Shown piece by piece: positions 1 through 10,811 of a stretch of DNA of 64,000 bases (positions are counted from its first letter, which is position 1; every line of letters begins with the position of its first letter). The notes under the pieces are model-generated. The model saw only the letters and a list, made by a program, of their open reading frames with translations, ran no database searches and was not told the origin of the DNA. The DNA comes from Hermatobates lingyangjiaoensis (lineage: Eukaryota; Arthropoda; Insecta; Hemiptera; Hermatobatidae), in contig JAPFBL010000371.1 of assembly GCA_026182355.1 (NCBI GenBank), positions 1 to 64,000 of the forward strand, written 5' to 3'. The position numbers and the translations under genes are program-made.

Positions 1-190
1 TCTTTCGTCTCTTGTTTGATGTCTGTCGTGGTTGTCCGCCTCCACGAGGTCCACCTTGGGTGCTCTGCGGAATGCGGGGGGGATAGGCTGTAATGTCGTT
101 CCGTCTGTATTGGATGGCTAAAGGGCACCACGTTAAAAACATCGATCCGCTTTGCATTGTTCCATGTTATGGCGGGAAGGCTGAAAGGTG
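1..190 (-). repeat. Dispersed repeat, truncated by window edge
   Basis: On the minus strand this GC-richer segment shares landmarks with 51,035-51,303: a GTGNTGCCCTTT stretch, and further on a GGTGGACCTCG-GGAGGCGG stretch followed by ACCACGA. Two diverged copies in one window show it is an interspersed repeat, probably a retroposon of unknown class. It abuts a SINE at about 195. No open frame of interest is seen. The copy runs off the left edge of the window. Confidence 0.5.
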
Positions 191-194
191 CATG

Positions 195-352
195 GTAAGG
201 AATCAAAACAGGCTTAATGTCCTCTCCAAGGAACAACGTGTTCAGATTTATTCATCTCCCGCGTGAAGAAATGGAGGCCAGAGTGGGTATTGAACACCAG
301 ATCCACCAGCCCAAAGATGAGTGCATAAGCCACTGGGCTACCCTGGCCCTTT
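195..352 (-). mobile_element. tRNA-derived SINE, reverse orientation
   Basis: Read on the minus strand it has a tRNA-like head: an A-box-like TAGCCCAGTGG and a B-box-like GTTCAATACCC. A body follows with a conserved ATTTCTTCACGCGGGAG / GAATAAATCTGA block and a GAGGACATTAA block. The same order is found in the SINEs at 4,295, 16,395, 43,012, 57,627 and 59,491, which confirms the family. It would be transcribed by RNA polymerase III if active. The 3' part is short and diverged here. The 99-residue open frame across it is a shadow. Confidence 0.75.
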
Positions 353-359
353 TTACTAA

Positions 360-1039
360 GGGCTATGAAATTGTAAAATACATAGCCTGATAAATTATTC
401 TGTAGCTTGACACTTCGAACCTCAAAGTTCAGTTTTAGTGATTTGATTTTGAATTTGTACAACAAGATTCTGTCACATAACAGACTAAGTGAACATATTT
501 TCATATCCTTCATTTCACCATGACCTTTGCGAAGAGTGAATATTAGAATGACCCTAACATTCTAAATTCGGATGAAAACATTTCCTACATATGAAAGATA
601 AACGTATGTTTTGTTCTAACATATTTAAATTACTTTTATTACACACTTATAAAATACGTTAGTAGAAATGTTCTCTAATTTTAATAAACATATTTAGCTT
701 CTCTTTTCTGGCTTGACTATCTTTTGATCTTCTTTTCCTTATTTTGTTATAACAGTATTTCAAATGTCAGAGTCAAAAGTAAGCAAAATCTACGTATCAC
801 GTTTATGTAGTAAACATCTGGAAGTGAAAACAATTCTTCAACTAGCTTATGATATAACTTAATTTTTGCAAAACTAAATAAATTCTCTCCACCTTCGGAT
901 GTAGGTGTCCAGTTACTTTGCCATTTAGCTAGATGTCAATTGGACATAAATAAATTATTAATAATACGTATCAATTTATTGTATTAAGTACATGCGTAAT
1001 GTTCTTGCCACTGACGTTATTATGATTCACATTATTACT
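360..1039. other. AT-rich unannotated stretch
   Basis: Nothing with coding or repeat signature was recognised in these 680 bases. Sequence is AT-rich with short homopolymers. Confidence 0.5.
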
Positions 1040-1145
1040 ACGAGTATGAGAAAACGTCGTACGTCGTAACATGATCCTGGAGTTGTTGGAGCGCTTTCGG
1101 ACGTTTTCGGACGTTTCGGACGTTGCAATCTTCGATAGCAACAAA
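1040..1145. repeat. PLE-terminus-like dispersed repeat
   Basis: The block GAGTATGAGAAAACGTCGTA / GATCCTGGAGTTGTTGGAGCGC matches 18,205-18,300 (AAAACCGTCGTACCTCGTAA / GAGTTGTAGGAGCGCC), which lies just beyond the stop of a Penelope-like endonuclease relic. It is therefore probably a second, severed copy of that element's 3' end. It contains a small internal duplication of CGGACGTT. Confidence 0.45.
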
Positions 1146-1510
1146 CCTCTAGTTATTGTATTAATATATCGTATTAAGTAATTGAAATGTTAACTTCTTT
1201 ATTTATTTATGAAGTTGACGATTTTTCTAATTATGATCTATTCAGTATTAGCAATGGTATAATTGATATTACATTTCTGTAAGAATGTGATCAAAAATGA
1301 AAAACAGTAGCCAATTGCAATTTACATCTGATTGGTTGGTTTTCATTAAACGAGCATCATGATTGGTTTATTACTTAGTGATTCAAACAGTTGCTACTAT
1401 TTGCGCAAAAGGCAAATTATTAGCACACACTATTTAAGTATCGCTGAAATTCAACTCTGTTTCTGTTTTAAGATTAAATCATTATATTTTTAATTGCTCA
1501 TATTAATAAA

Positions 1511-1690
1511 TGATCAAACCACAAATGAAATGTGAAAACAAGACTAAGATCTTTCAACAGTAACAAGTGGTCTTCGTCAAGAGTCAAAAACCCAACTTCT
1601 TCGGTTGAAAGACCTTAGTTTTGTTTTCCCATTTCATTTGTGGTTTGATCATTGATTGTTATTTGACGTGTTTATGTGAAATCTTTTTAT
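1511..1690. mobile_element. Fold-back element FB1, partly deleted
   Basis: Left arm starts TGATCAAACC and reads inward through the FB1 core (CAACAG, TCTTCGTCA, GAGTCAAAAACCCAAC). The right arm returns as GGTTGAAAG, CTTAG, GTTTTCCCATTTC, GTGGTTTGATCATTG, and the longer outer end TTATGTGAAATCTTTTT. The right arm has lost its CTGACGA core by deletion. Both arms share a variant AAATGAAAT where most copies have AATAAGAAAT. Confidence 0.8.
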
Positions 1691-1889
1691 CATATTAATA
1701 TATGAATGAAATATATAATAGGGTATGGAAAATATATATAAATGATTCTTTTATATTATTAAAATAGAAACTGAAATGAAATAATGTTTGTGTATGGTTT
1801 TTTCTAAGATTAACTACTATTTGGTTTTATTAATTTTACGTATTTAATTATTTAAAAGTACATTAGTTATGGATTGAGAACTAAATATG

Positions 1890-2033
1890 TTATTATTAAT
1901 ATTAAACATATAATCTACCGTCTCACCTTGTACATTACTGCCGTAGCTGTCGGACCGGTTTCGGGTGTCCGAATTAGCTACGGCAGTAATGTACGAGGTA
2001 TGACGGTAGATTATATGTTTAATATTAATAATA
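1890..2033. mobile_element. Palindromic PLE terminus with GAAACCGGTC
   Basis: Near-perfect inverted repeat with arms of about 60 bp (TATTATTAATATTAAACAT ... ATGTTTAATATTAATAATA) around a 25-base centre. On the minus strand the centre reads GGACACCC-GAAACCGGTC-CGAC flanked by GTAGCT / AGCTAC. The decamer GAAACCGGTC (plus-strand positions 1953-1962) also occurs in the PLE 3' ends at 11,740 and 44,917, so this is a solo terminal palindrome of that family. The overlapping open frames on both strands are palindrome shadows. Confidence 0.7.
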
Positions 2034-2289
2034 CTTACCTCTGTGGTAATGATGAAATGCATGAATTTAAATATGTTATCACTGATTTGTGTCTTTGAAT
2101 AGATCATAGGCGAACATTTTGGGATTAAGAGGAATTTTTAATCTTCTATCCATATATATTATAAATTCTGGTTGGAAAGGAAATGAAAATATAGTAAATA
2201 TAAAAGTTAAAGGGGGTGCAGGAAAAAGAACATACGGAAACATGATAAGAGTTGGGAAGATAAGGATGGAGAATTTGGGGTAGTGGTTT

Positions 2290-2575
2290 GAGGAAGGGAG
2301 GCAAGTGGAGTGGAATTGAAAGGGGGTGGTTTGGGGGTGGGTGTGAGGGAGAAGGGGTGGTCTCAAAGGGCGGCAGAGAAATGTGATGAAATGGAGGCCG
2401 CAAGAAGTCGAACCAAAGAAGGGGTCATTCGTCTGGGACCCATCCACCCATTGATCTCGGCTATTAGCAGCCAAATCCAATTTCTCCTTCTTATAACCAA
2501 TATGGATAGGCCATCAGGAAAGGGATTTGCTTGCTCAATACTTCCCCCTTCCACTCGCAAAACCAAATATCCTTC
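2290..2575. other. GC-richer non-repetitive island
   Basis: A G-rich run (GGGGGTGGTTTGGGGGTGGG) is followed by mixed sequence of higher complexity containing CCATTGATCTCGGCTATTAG and AACCAATATGGATAG. No match elsewhere in the window. A 89-codon frame (2310-2579, plus) has no recognisable domain. Candidate conserved non-coding element or part of an exon; no way to decide from sequence alone. Confidence 0.3.
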
Positions 2576-2579
2576 TTAG

Positions 2580-3149
2580 ATTAGATGTGCTCCAACGAAT
2601 TTCACTTATCTTTAAACCAAAAATGAATTAATCGACTGATCCTCTGTCAAGACTTTTCTTTACTTCTAAATGCCTGTTTATACACAATTTCTTTTATCTT
2701 TAACTTTTAATAACAAACTTGAGTTAACTTTTTTTTTTTTAAAAAAAAGCCATTTTTATTAGTTGAAATCCTGAGGTTGCTGCAGTGAACTTAAAACAGT
2801 ACAAACGCCAGCTCATATAAATCTCATCTTATGTACTCTCCAAAATTAAAAGCAAGCTTTTGCTGCAGAAAGAGTTGATTAAAAAGAACTAAATGTCGGC
2901 AGTGATGAAGAGTATGAGAAGTTCTGAATACCTTGAATGCATCTAGCTTAATGAGTATACCTAAAGGAACACACATTCTATTTAAGAAAGTTATGGTTAG
3001 GGCTCAACTTATTGCCTGTCTACATTTGTCAAGCAGCAAACATTTCCATATTTTATACTGTGCCTTTATTGTTTCAATACATTATATTATATAACAAGAT
3101 TTCCCAATATACACCTAAAATAAAAGGTAATATCTAAGCCATTGTAAGA
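2580..3149. other. AT-rich unannotated stretch
   Basis: No coding or repeat signature recognised apart from a T-run followed by an A-run near 2,731-2,748. Confidence 0.4.
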
Positions 3150-3282
3150 AATCATAAAAATGACTAAGAGCTTTAAACCAAAACAAAAGCGGACTTCGTC
3201 AGAGTCAGTTTCTAACGAGTTCTAACTCTGACAAAGATCTCTTGTTATTGTTGAAAAATCTTAGTCATTTTTCTGATTCCTT
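3150..3282. mobile_element. Old FB1 fold-back relic
   Basis: Left arm ATGACTAAGAGCTTTAAACC / GGACTTCGTCAGAGTCAG and right arm CTAACTCTGACAAAGATC / TTGTTGAAAAATCTTAGTCAT are in inverted order, as in FB1, but many positions differ. The CTGACAA replaces the CTGACGA core and the outer ends are not recognisable. An ancient copy. Confidence 0.6.
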
Positions 3283-4290
3283 GCTGTATTTAAGACATTA
3301 ATAATCTATTATATTTGTCCCTAGTTTCAAAAGATTTTAAAAAAATCAATGTAAAGTTAGATGAGCTGTATTGAGTTATGTCAAAAAATTTGTAACCCAA
3401 ATAGCAGTTGGTAACTTTTTATAAAGTTAACATTGTAACTTTACAATGTTTGTTACATTGTAAATAACAATGTAACTAATCTGTGAGCTCTTATAGTTGA
3501 CAAACGTTTCTCAAAGTTGATGCATATTAAAAGTGTACTGTCAATTGAGAATGTCGGAACATGCCTAATATATTTTCTAAATTTCTTAAATAATTTCCAT
3601 GAACCAATAGATAAGTACAGTGTACTTATTTTTATTTATTTCTTTTAGAAATGGCACATTTACAAATAAAAATGTCATGATATCTCCAACAATTGCTTTA
3701 AGGTAAAATATATGTTAGGTTTTTTCCAATAACTTAGCAAACTTAGAGTGATAACTTAGCCAACTCAACAAGACTAACTCTCTTTTGAAGTCGACAATGT
3801 TAGTTTTTTTAAAGAAGTATGTCTTTCCAGATTTAGAAACTTCATGACATAATTCTTTGCAATTCTTCCAATTTAGGAGTGATTGTTCACCCTAAATGTT
3901 AAATCAATAAACAGCATATATATAAATTAATATACAAAACATAAATAAACTTATAAACCATATGAAATAATATAAAAACACTAAAATAAAAAAACTGGAG
4001 TAGCCTAAACTCAACTTTACTATAAGTAAATGTAATAATCTCATTAAAAAGTAACTGAATTTGTTTTCATCTTAATGAAGCTATAGTTTAGATGTAATAC
4101 TAAACACTATAGAAGAGGTTATGAAACTTGAAATAATTTATTTCGTCTATTTATTAAAGTAACAGTGGTTATTTAGAGTAAATACTCAGTCAGTCATCCT
4201 ACTGCATAAACCTTCAGCAATCACAGTTTTAACTGTAGTAAGTCCAAAATTTACATTAATTATCCTTGCATTCGATTGTTTTATCCAATA
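3283..4290. other. AT-rich unannotated stretch
   Basis: Contains small inverted repeats such as AACATTGTAACTTTACAATGTTTGTTACATTGT around 3,428-3,475 and the string TTTACTATAAGTAA at about 4,017, also seen near 61,250 and 62,875. No gene recognised. Confidence 0.4.
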
Positions 4291-4294
4291 TATA

Positions 4295-4636
4295 GTTTCT
4301 GGATAGGTTAGGATGCAGTGGTAGTCCCACAAGGGCACACACGTAGGCCAGACATTGGCCCTTTGTGATACCACACAATGAAGATTGATTCTACAGTGGG
4401 AGTCCTAAATTTTGCCTTACTCAAATGTATTTAGAGTAGGGATCTTTAACGAGTATCTGACATCGTACAGGCTCGGGACCGACGGTTTAACGTCCTTCTC
4501 CGAGGGACGACGTGCTCAGATTTATTCACCTCCGAATAAAATCTTCTCTCGAATAAATCGAGGGCCAGGTGAGGATTGAACGCCGGTCCTATCAGTTCAG
4601 AGGTGAGCACGTAACCACTGAGCTAGCCTGGCCCCT
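4295..4636 (-). mobile_element. tRNA-derived SINE, near full length, tail type A
   Basis: Minus-strand order: head GGCCAGGCTAGCTCAGTGG (A box), GTTCAATCCT (B box), a GAATAAATC block, CGTCGTCCCTC-GAGAAGGACGTTAAACC, then GAGCCTGTACGATGTCAGAT-ACTCGTTAAAGATCCCTAC, and a 3' tail with GGCAAAATTTAGGACTCCCA and ATCACAAAGGGCCAATGTCTGG. The tail matches the SINE at 16,395 (tail type A) but not those at 43,012 and 57,627. The central GACGTTAAAC block resembles conserved central domains of animal SINE superfamilies (inference). Confidence 0.85.
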
Positions 4637-4639
4637 CAG

Positions 4640-7235
4640 TTTCTGGATAAATACATCAATATATTAGTGAAAATTTAATTGAGTTGAAAGCATATTACAA
4701 AAAGCCTCTTCATATCTATCCATGTAGCAGTCTAGAGAAACTCATTTAATAATTAACAAGTGTTTTATATAGTTAACGAAATCTTTTTCGTTTTATTATT
4801 GTGAGAGTGGTGAAAAACTGTTTTAACATAGTTTACAAAAGAGTACTGCTACCATTATTTGATTTTGCCCAAAAGCTTTATAGTGTTATCAATTTGTTTG
4901 CCAAATTTCACATTTTTCATGCTCACAATAACATGTGACTATGTGACCATTTGAAATAACTTTTTAAATACATTTCCACCCTCGCACGTTCATATATAAA
5001 AAAAAGAAAAGGCAAAACACAATCAGAGGACTATAAAAGTGTAAATACTTAGAAATTCTCAATCAATTTGATCTTGTTTTAATAAAGTTAAACATTGTTA
5101 AAATACATTATATTCTAAACAAATTATCTATAGATCGAATAATTTCTGGAAGCAATATGAAAAATATTTGTATATCTTGAAATTCAGTTATAATAGTCAT
5201 TTTAATTTCTTTTGGCTATAAAAGTATAAATTTTATTTCAAGTGAATGAAGCTATCAATTTATATAAATTTTGAGTATTAAGAAGTATATTCAATTTTTT
5301 TTTCTTGTACTAAACTTATATTATTGCACTAAGGTTGAATTAGTGCAAGAAAGGAAAACTCGAAAATATCATTTGATTGAAAATAAACATTTAAAATATC
5401 ATTTGAGACATATATTTGCTCTCGTAATAAATTAAGACGCAATTGTAAAGGTATAGTGGGGGTAGCTTTCCCAGTGGAATGAATGTAAGTGAACCTTTGG
5501 ACGCTATAGTTTGATGCATGTCTTGACACGCAGTCTCATTCGTGCTTCGCCAGACAGCAGAACAGATCAAAATTACGTCTCATAATGCTAAGGTATACCT
5601 CATGTTTTATAGTTTATAGATCATGTCCTATGATATTATTTTTTTCATCATTTTCTTTATATATACTTTCACATGATTTATATACAATATTTTATGTACA
5701 ATACCTGTATTAAAAGTTAAATGGAAGTTATTTTACTTCTTATTGATCCAACAATATCCAAGAAAGTGTTAGTTTATGTAAAATTTTAGTTTAACAGTTA
5801 GAATTTATAAAGAAATGAAATTAATAATGCATAATTAAATTTCTTAATCCAGTTCTTTTATATAATTTTACCAAACAATTGAAATGAGCTGGTTTATCTT
5901 CGGCTCATTGCAATTTTATGCTACTTTTAAGATATTCACTAATTAGAGATTTACATTTATCAATTATTTGTAACATTCTGCAAATTACGTCTGAAATTTA
6001 TTAGATGATCAACGAATTATTGAAATGGATACAATAAAAATGTAAGATAATTATGTAACTAATAAAATACAATAGATTTTTTAAGATTTATAATTATAAT
6101 TTTCTAGTTGAATGCTTGATTTAAGCTTACCTCGTTTAACGTTTGAATGTTAAACTTGTAAGCTTGCCACCATCTTTGATTCCCGTCTGCTCTCTTGTTC
6201 TCACTCCCTCTTCATCTCTGTCATACACTTCTCTATATATATCGCACTCATTCTTTCTCCTTCTAGTCCATCTCACACCCTATATCTCGCTATCGTTTCA
6301 CACTTCACCCCTAATCTATGTAACAATGTGTCAGTTGTATTGCTTTTTTTTTTTGTTTTGTTTTCATGATTTTTTCTAAAGCAGTGAGTTTATTACTCTC
6401 CTGCTTCATTATACAAATTAAATATATTGATTCAGCTTTTTGCAATTAGATCTATTCAAAAATACATGTTTTTACATGTATCCAATACATATATGTGTTC
6501 CTCTCTAAATATAAAAATAGATTTACGAGATATATTCAGACTGTTTACATTATTCATTTATGCCACTTTTAAACAACATTTTTTACGATTATATTAACTT
6601 CAAAAATTGGTAGTGTATAAGCTGTTTTTCTGTATCATTTATATTTTTAATATTATTGGATATTAAATAATTTCAATTATTTTTTTTTTCTAAATGAATA
6701 TTTTTTTTCTGCTGTTATTATTGTGATTAAATTTTTGAAATACCAAATCTGTGCTAGACAAATTACTGAGGGTTTAGGGATTTGAACCTTCGTCTCTGAG
6801 GTGGAGTTAAACAACTATTGCAAATAAAAGATTTTGACGCAACCACTTTTGTATTTTCTTGAAAAGTAATATTTTAGGTACAACCTTGGTCTGCACTGTG
6901 CTAGGGCACTGGCCTTGTTATAATAATCTGTGTCCCATAATAAGAGTTTGGTCATTTCTCACCAAGGTCTTTATGTTAAATAGTTGATAGCACAAATTTT
7001 GTATGACTAGCCAAATAAGCACATTGAGATTTTTTTTTTTTTTTTATGAAAAGCAAAAATTAGAAACCAAGTTATTAAGGTAATTTTATTCTTTTTTCTA
7101 ACTATTTTGAAGAAAATTGACTGTATTCAGGAATGAAATGGCATGCCTTCAGGGTAAACTAGTTTCCGATTGGTTAATGAAGAAAAGAAAGGAAGAAAGG
7201 GGTGAATTGGGCTGATTAGTTAGGGTTATTGTAAG
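4640..7235. other. Long AT-rich stretch without recognised gene
   Basis: Mostly low-complexity AT-rich sequence. A pyrimidine-rich segment lies at 6,165-6,310. T-runs occur at 6,347, 6,680 and 7,031. No protein family, SINE or fold-back element was recognised; short open frames have no identifiable content. Confidence 0.4.
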
Positions 7236-7239
7236 GGGC

Positions 7240-7380
7240 AGTAAGGGTAAGACAGGGGTGTAATTTGAAATAAGCAAGGGTGGGAGGAGGGTCACGTGAC
7301 GAGTATGTGGGCCGCATCACGCGAGTAGCTGTGCCCGTCGGCCATATTCGGTCATTTCCCGTCTTCAATACTGATATCTG
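7240..7380. other. Small GC-rich island
   Basis: Higher-complexity segment with GGTCACGTGACGAG (palindromic GTCACGTGAC E-box core), GGGCCGCATCACGCGAG and GTCGGCCATATTCGG. It stands out from the surrounding AT-rich sequence and lies just upstream of the 53-bp satellite. Possibly a regulatory element; no gene visible. Confidence 0.3.
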
Positions 7381-7452
7381 AAATTAACATCCTCTTTTGT
7401 TTTTATGTCGAAGATTCACTTAGTTTATTCCAGAAATTCTTAATCAACTTCT

Positions 7453-7931
7453 CCTGAACTTAAGTTGAAAACCTGCTACCATCTCTCTACCTCTCTACCC
7501 ATGATCCTGAACTTAAGTTGAAAACCTGCTACCATCTCTCTACCTCTCTACCCATGATCCTGAACTTAAGTTGAAAATTTGCTACTATCTCTCTACCTCT
7601 CTACCCATGATCCTGAACTTAAGTTGAAAACCTGCTACTATCTCTCTACCTCTCTACCCATGATCCTGAACTTAAGTTGAAAATTTGCTACTATCTCTCT
7701 ACCTCTCTACCCATGATCCTGAACTTAAGTTGAAAACCTGCTACTATCTCTCTACCTCTCTACCCATGATCCTGAACTCAAGATGAAAACCTGCTACCAT
7801 CTCTCTACCTCTCTACCCATGATCCTGAACTTAAGTTGAAAACCTGCTACTATCTCTCTACCTCTCTACCCATGATCCTGAACTCAAGATGAAAACCTGC
7901 TACCATCTCTCTACCTCTCTACCCATGATCT
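7453..7931. repeat. Satellite, 53-bp unit, nine copies
   Basis: Unit begins CCTGAACTTAAGTTGAAAAC and ends CTCTCTACCTCTCTACCCAT. Starts at 7,453 and 7,506 give a period of 53. Units fall into types differing at CCTGCTACCAT, CCTGCTACTAT and TTTGCTACTAT, and two later units carry ACTCAAGATG in place of ACTTAAGTTG. The types alternate, indicating multi-unit expansions. Confidence 0.95.
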
Positions 7932-7934
7932 TCT

Positions 7935-9050
7935 CAACTCAAATTATATTGAGAGAAGAATATAATTTTAAATTTAAAAATTTTAAGCTGATATTAAAAT
8001 TTAATGGATATGATTAGATTACTTATTATAGGAAATCAAAGATAAATAAGTTAAAATGAAATCCAGTGTTAATGTATTATAATATTAAAACGAAACACCT
8101 CTCTCATTGATGTTCTATCAAAAGATTGCATTAGAATAACCAGTTTATGTAATAACAAAAATAATATTGTTATAAATATTACAATAGTAATAAGCATAGA
8201 GATAGATTATAAAATTAAATAATAATAATAGATGATAATATGTGAAGTCATTTACATTTGGATTTGAATAACTGAATGGATGAAAAGGAGGGGATAGAAC
8301 GGAGGAAGTGACAAAGGTATTCCAACTGCAAAACATATACGTATATACTCTACGAACATACACGTACAATTTACTTTCAACTTTAATTAAAATTATGAAA
8401 TAAGTAGAAAATTATTTTCTTAATTTTTCATAATTTCTCTAACTTTTTAGAACTTTTATTCATAATTTTTTATAACTTCAAAAACTTTTTACTTTTCTGC
8501 TATATATATTTTGTTGTATTTTATTTTTTACTCGTTTTATCTGCGATCGTCTGAGATAAGCAGTACCTTCTTTTTCACAGGAATGCCCGTGTTATGCTGG
8601 GTTTCAGGGTTTGGTCAATGTTATAACAATAAGAGCGAATAAGATCTAGTTATCAAATAAACTATAACAAAGCAATTACTGTTACAAAAACCCGTGATCT
8701 TGGGAAATTCAAAGAAAAAAAACTCAATTTTTCGGAAGTATTTTGACATCTGAGAGTTGAGGAATCGAATGTAGATATTGATATTCTGGTCATTTGTATG
8801 ATGAAACATAGTTCGTAAGATGATACCCTTATTTTCCAGAAAGATTTTTCTTAAGATGAAAATTTCGCATAGAAGAAGCTTTTTTTTATGAAGAGGTATT
8901 ACAATACAATGCAATAGTAATAATATAATTACTAATTCCTCAGTCCCTAGTTTATCATTATGTCGTTAAAAACAACAGTATCTTCTGAATGTAAATACCA
9001 TGTAATCAACACGGTCCAATCATGTAGTGTTCTTCATGTTATATTGCTTT
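7935..9050. other. AT-rich stretch without recognised gene
   Basis: Nothing recognised. A 97-codon minus-strand frame at 8,621-8,914 (rich in F, I and L) has no family signature and is likely chance. Confidence 0.4.
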
Positions 9051-9054
9051 AGAC

Positions 9055-9145
9055 TAGCCGTGACTCTTTGTGTCACTCAGAAATTATTACAATAGGTATT
9101 GAAATCAATTCACTGAACATGATTGACAGGGATAATTTTAATTCT
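9055..9145 (-). repeat. Short dispersed repeat, inverted relative to 12,868
   Basis: The minus strand (CCTGTCAATCATGTTCAGTG / GATTTCAATACCTATTGTAA / TAATTTCTGAGTGACAC) aligns with plus-strand 12,868-12,955 with few differences. It ends near GGCTAGTCTAAA versus GGGTAGTCTAGCC. Class unknown. Confidence 0.65.
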
Positions 9146-9494
9146 CATTTCTTGTTATCAAGGCACAGAAACAGATTTTTATATGGCCAAGCTTTTGAAA
9201 TAGTATTTTTAACATGATTATCAAGTATATTTATTAAAATAAAAATCATTTAAAAGTAAAAAAAAAGTCATTTATTTTATGACATAAATAAATATAACAT
9301 CAATTATGGGTGAACAAACAAACAAAAAAACAAACTCAAGAACTTTATCTAAAGAGATAACGAGTAACAGGGGATTTGATGCTTTTTAGTATGAAGCATA
9401 TCTAGTGATTTTCTATACACCCTTATGATTGTTTTATTATTCAAATTTTAAATTTCAAATTTTTTTGCTACATTATTTTTAATATATTTATGCT

Positions 9495-9850
9495 ATTGTC
9501 ATCGGCGAGCGCAAGCCAGTGGGCTACCCTGGCTCCATGCCTTTATTTTATTACCAGTGTTTATATTACGCAAATATTAAATTAAAAAAAATTGTTTTGT
9601 TACATTTATATATAATACATTTGCACGCAATACAGGCGAGCACGCAAGACACTTGCTACCCTGGCTCTATTTTCGGGAATATAATGATAATTTTCTTTTA
9701 TTTAACATTATTCAGGTAATAAATAAAGTCTCTATCTTTAAGGAAAATGGGTGAACAAACAAACAAATGAACACACGAACTTTATATTTAGAGTTAATAT
9801 TGTAGTAATTCGAGGCGAGTACGCAAGACACTGGGCTACCCAGACCCCTA
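9495..9850 (-). repeat. Tandem array carrying SINE 5' heads
   Basis: Three blocks resembling the reverse complement of the SINE head (GCAAGCCAGTGGGCTACCCTGG at about 9,508; variants at 9,640 and 9,815) are separated by TATTACGCAAATATTAAATT and ATACATTTGCAC sequence. The same composite unit recurs at 41,225-41,560, so head plus spacer amplified as a unit. Confidence 0.65.
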
Positions 9851-10496
9851 ATACGATTTGTTATTATGTAATGCAACTACAACAAAGTCAATCCCAACAA
9901 AAGCAAAGATTATAATAATTTCAGGTCTCTATCTCTACGGAAAATGGGTGAATAAATGAAGAAACTCACTAACTTTAACATATACTGTTTGAAAGATCGT
10001 CTTCCATTATAGGGTTTCATATTGGCAAATTTTGAATGAAAAACTAGAATTAGTTTTGCCTAGAAGCAACTATTTGAAGTAATAGTATTTATACATGTAT
10101 AAGTAAATTAGGAATTATATATGGCAAGTTGTCTGTTTTATAGAGGAAAAGAGCTTTTTAATTTATTTATTGCTAGAAGTAGCAATTTGAATTGGATATT
10201 GAGTGTTCTAGACAATTTATTCGTTGTGTTAATATCTATTTGTGTAACAGACTGACAGATTGGAAAGTCAGTTTGGTTTTCCTTAATACAAATTTCAGTG
10301 CCTATAGGGTTATTTTTATTGTTAGATAGGATAGAATTGAAAATCTTGCATAAATGTTTTTTAAAAACACCGTAATTTACAGTTTAGTTTATCTCAGTTT
10401 GAACAGTTTAGCATATATAGAAGTAATTTTCGCTCAAGATGGTTTTATATTAAAAAATATCTGTTGGCCATCGATAAGAGATGGGTGGGTGTCGGC
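9851..10496. other. AT-rich stretch without recognised gene
   Basis: A GGAAAATGGGTGAA-A-AAATGAA segment at about 9,938 repeats that at 9,742, so the array at 9,495 may extend to about 9,980. Beyond that nothing was recognised. Confidence 0.4.
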
Positions 10497-10513
10497 GGGG
10501 GGGGGGGGGGGGG
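10497..10513 (+). repeat. G17 homopolymer run
   Basis: Seventeen consecutive G residues, preceded by GGGTGGGTGTCGGC. Such a run is length-unstable and could form a G-quadruplex. Confidence 0.95.
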
Positions 10514-10789
10514 AGTGCAATCAGGATGCAGAGCGTTATCTAAATTAACAGGACAGGCAGCGAACCTGTCGGCCAGCTAACGAACTGTCGCCTCGTGACA
10601 TATTGCCCCAATCCCTTGGCAAACAGCAGTTTTTCTGTGCCCAAACTAACTGGCCCTCTCCTCCCCTAAATCCAAGCACTAATACGTTTTTGGCAAAAAC
10701 CTGGTTTTGGTAAATCAACACTGTCATCTGCGACTATCTCACTTGTCTCTTTTCCTGACTTTCCGTTTAGATATTTATGAAAATACTTG

Positions 10790-10811
10790 TTTTTTTTTTT
10801 TTTTTTTTTTT
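10790..10811 (+). repeat. T22 homopolymer run
   Basis: Uninterrupted T tract following AAATACTTG. No A/B-box head or other retroposon body was seen on the minus strand next to it, so a retroposon tail is not supported. Confidence 0.9.

Noticed and set aside
214..513. 99-residue minus-strand open frame
   Set aside because: Its second half lies in the reversed SINE at 195-352 and no domain is visible.
1844..2107. 87- and 74-residue frames on both strands
   Set aside because: Both are produced by the PLE palindrome at 1,890-2,033; near-identical peptides on both strands are the sign of the inverted repeat.
2079..2579. Overlapping frames of 133, 85, 89 and 67 residues
   Set aside because: P/H/F-rich or G-rich composition from the G-rich island; frames on both strands and no recognised family.
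7453..7931. CRISPR-like array
   Set aside because: Units are contiguous with no unique spacers; a eukaryotic satellite.
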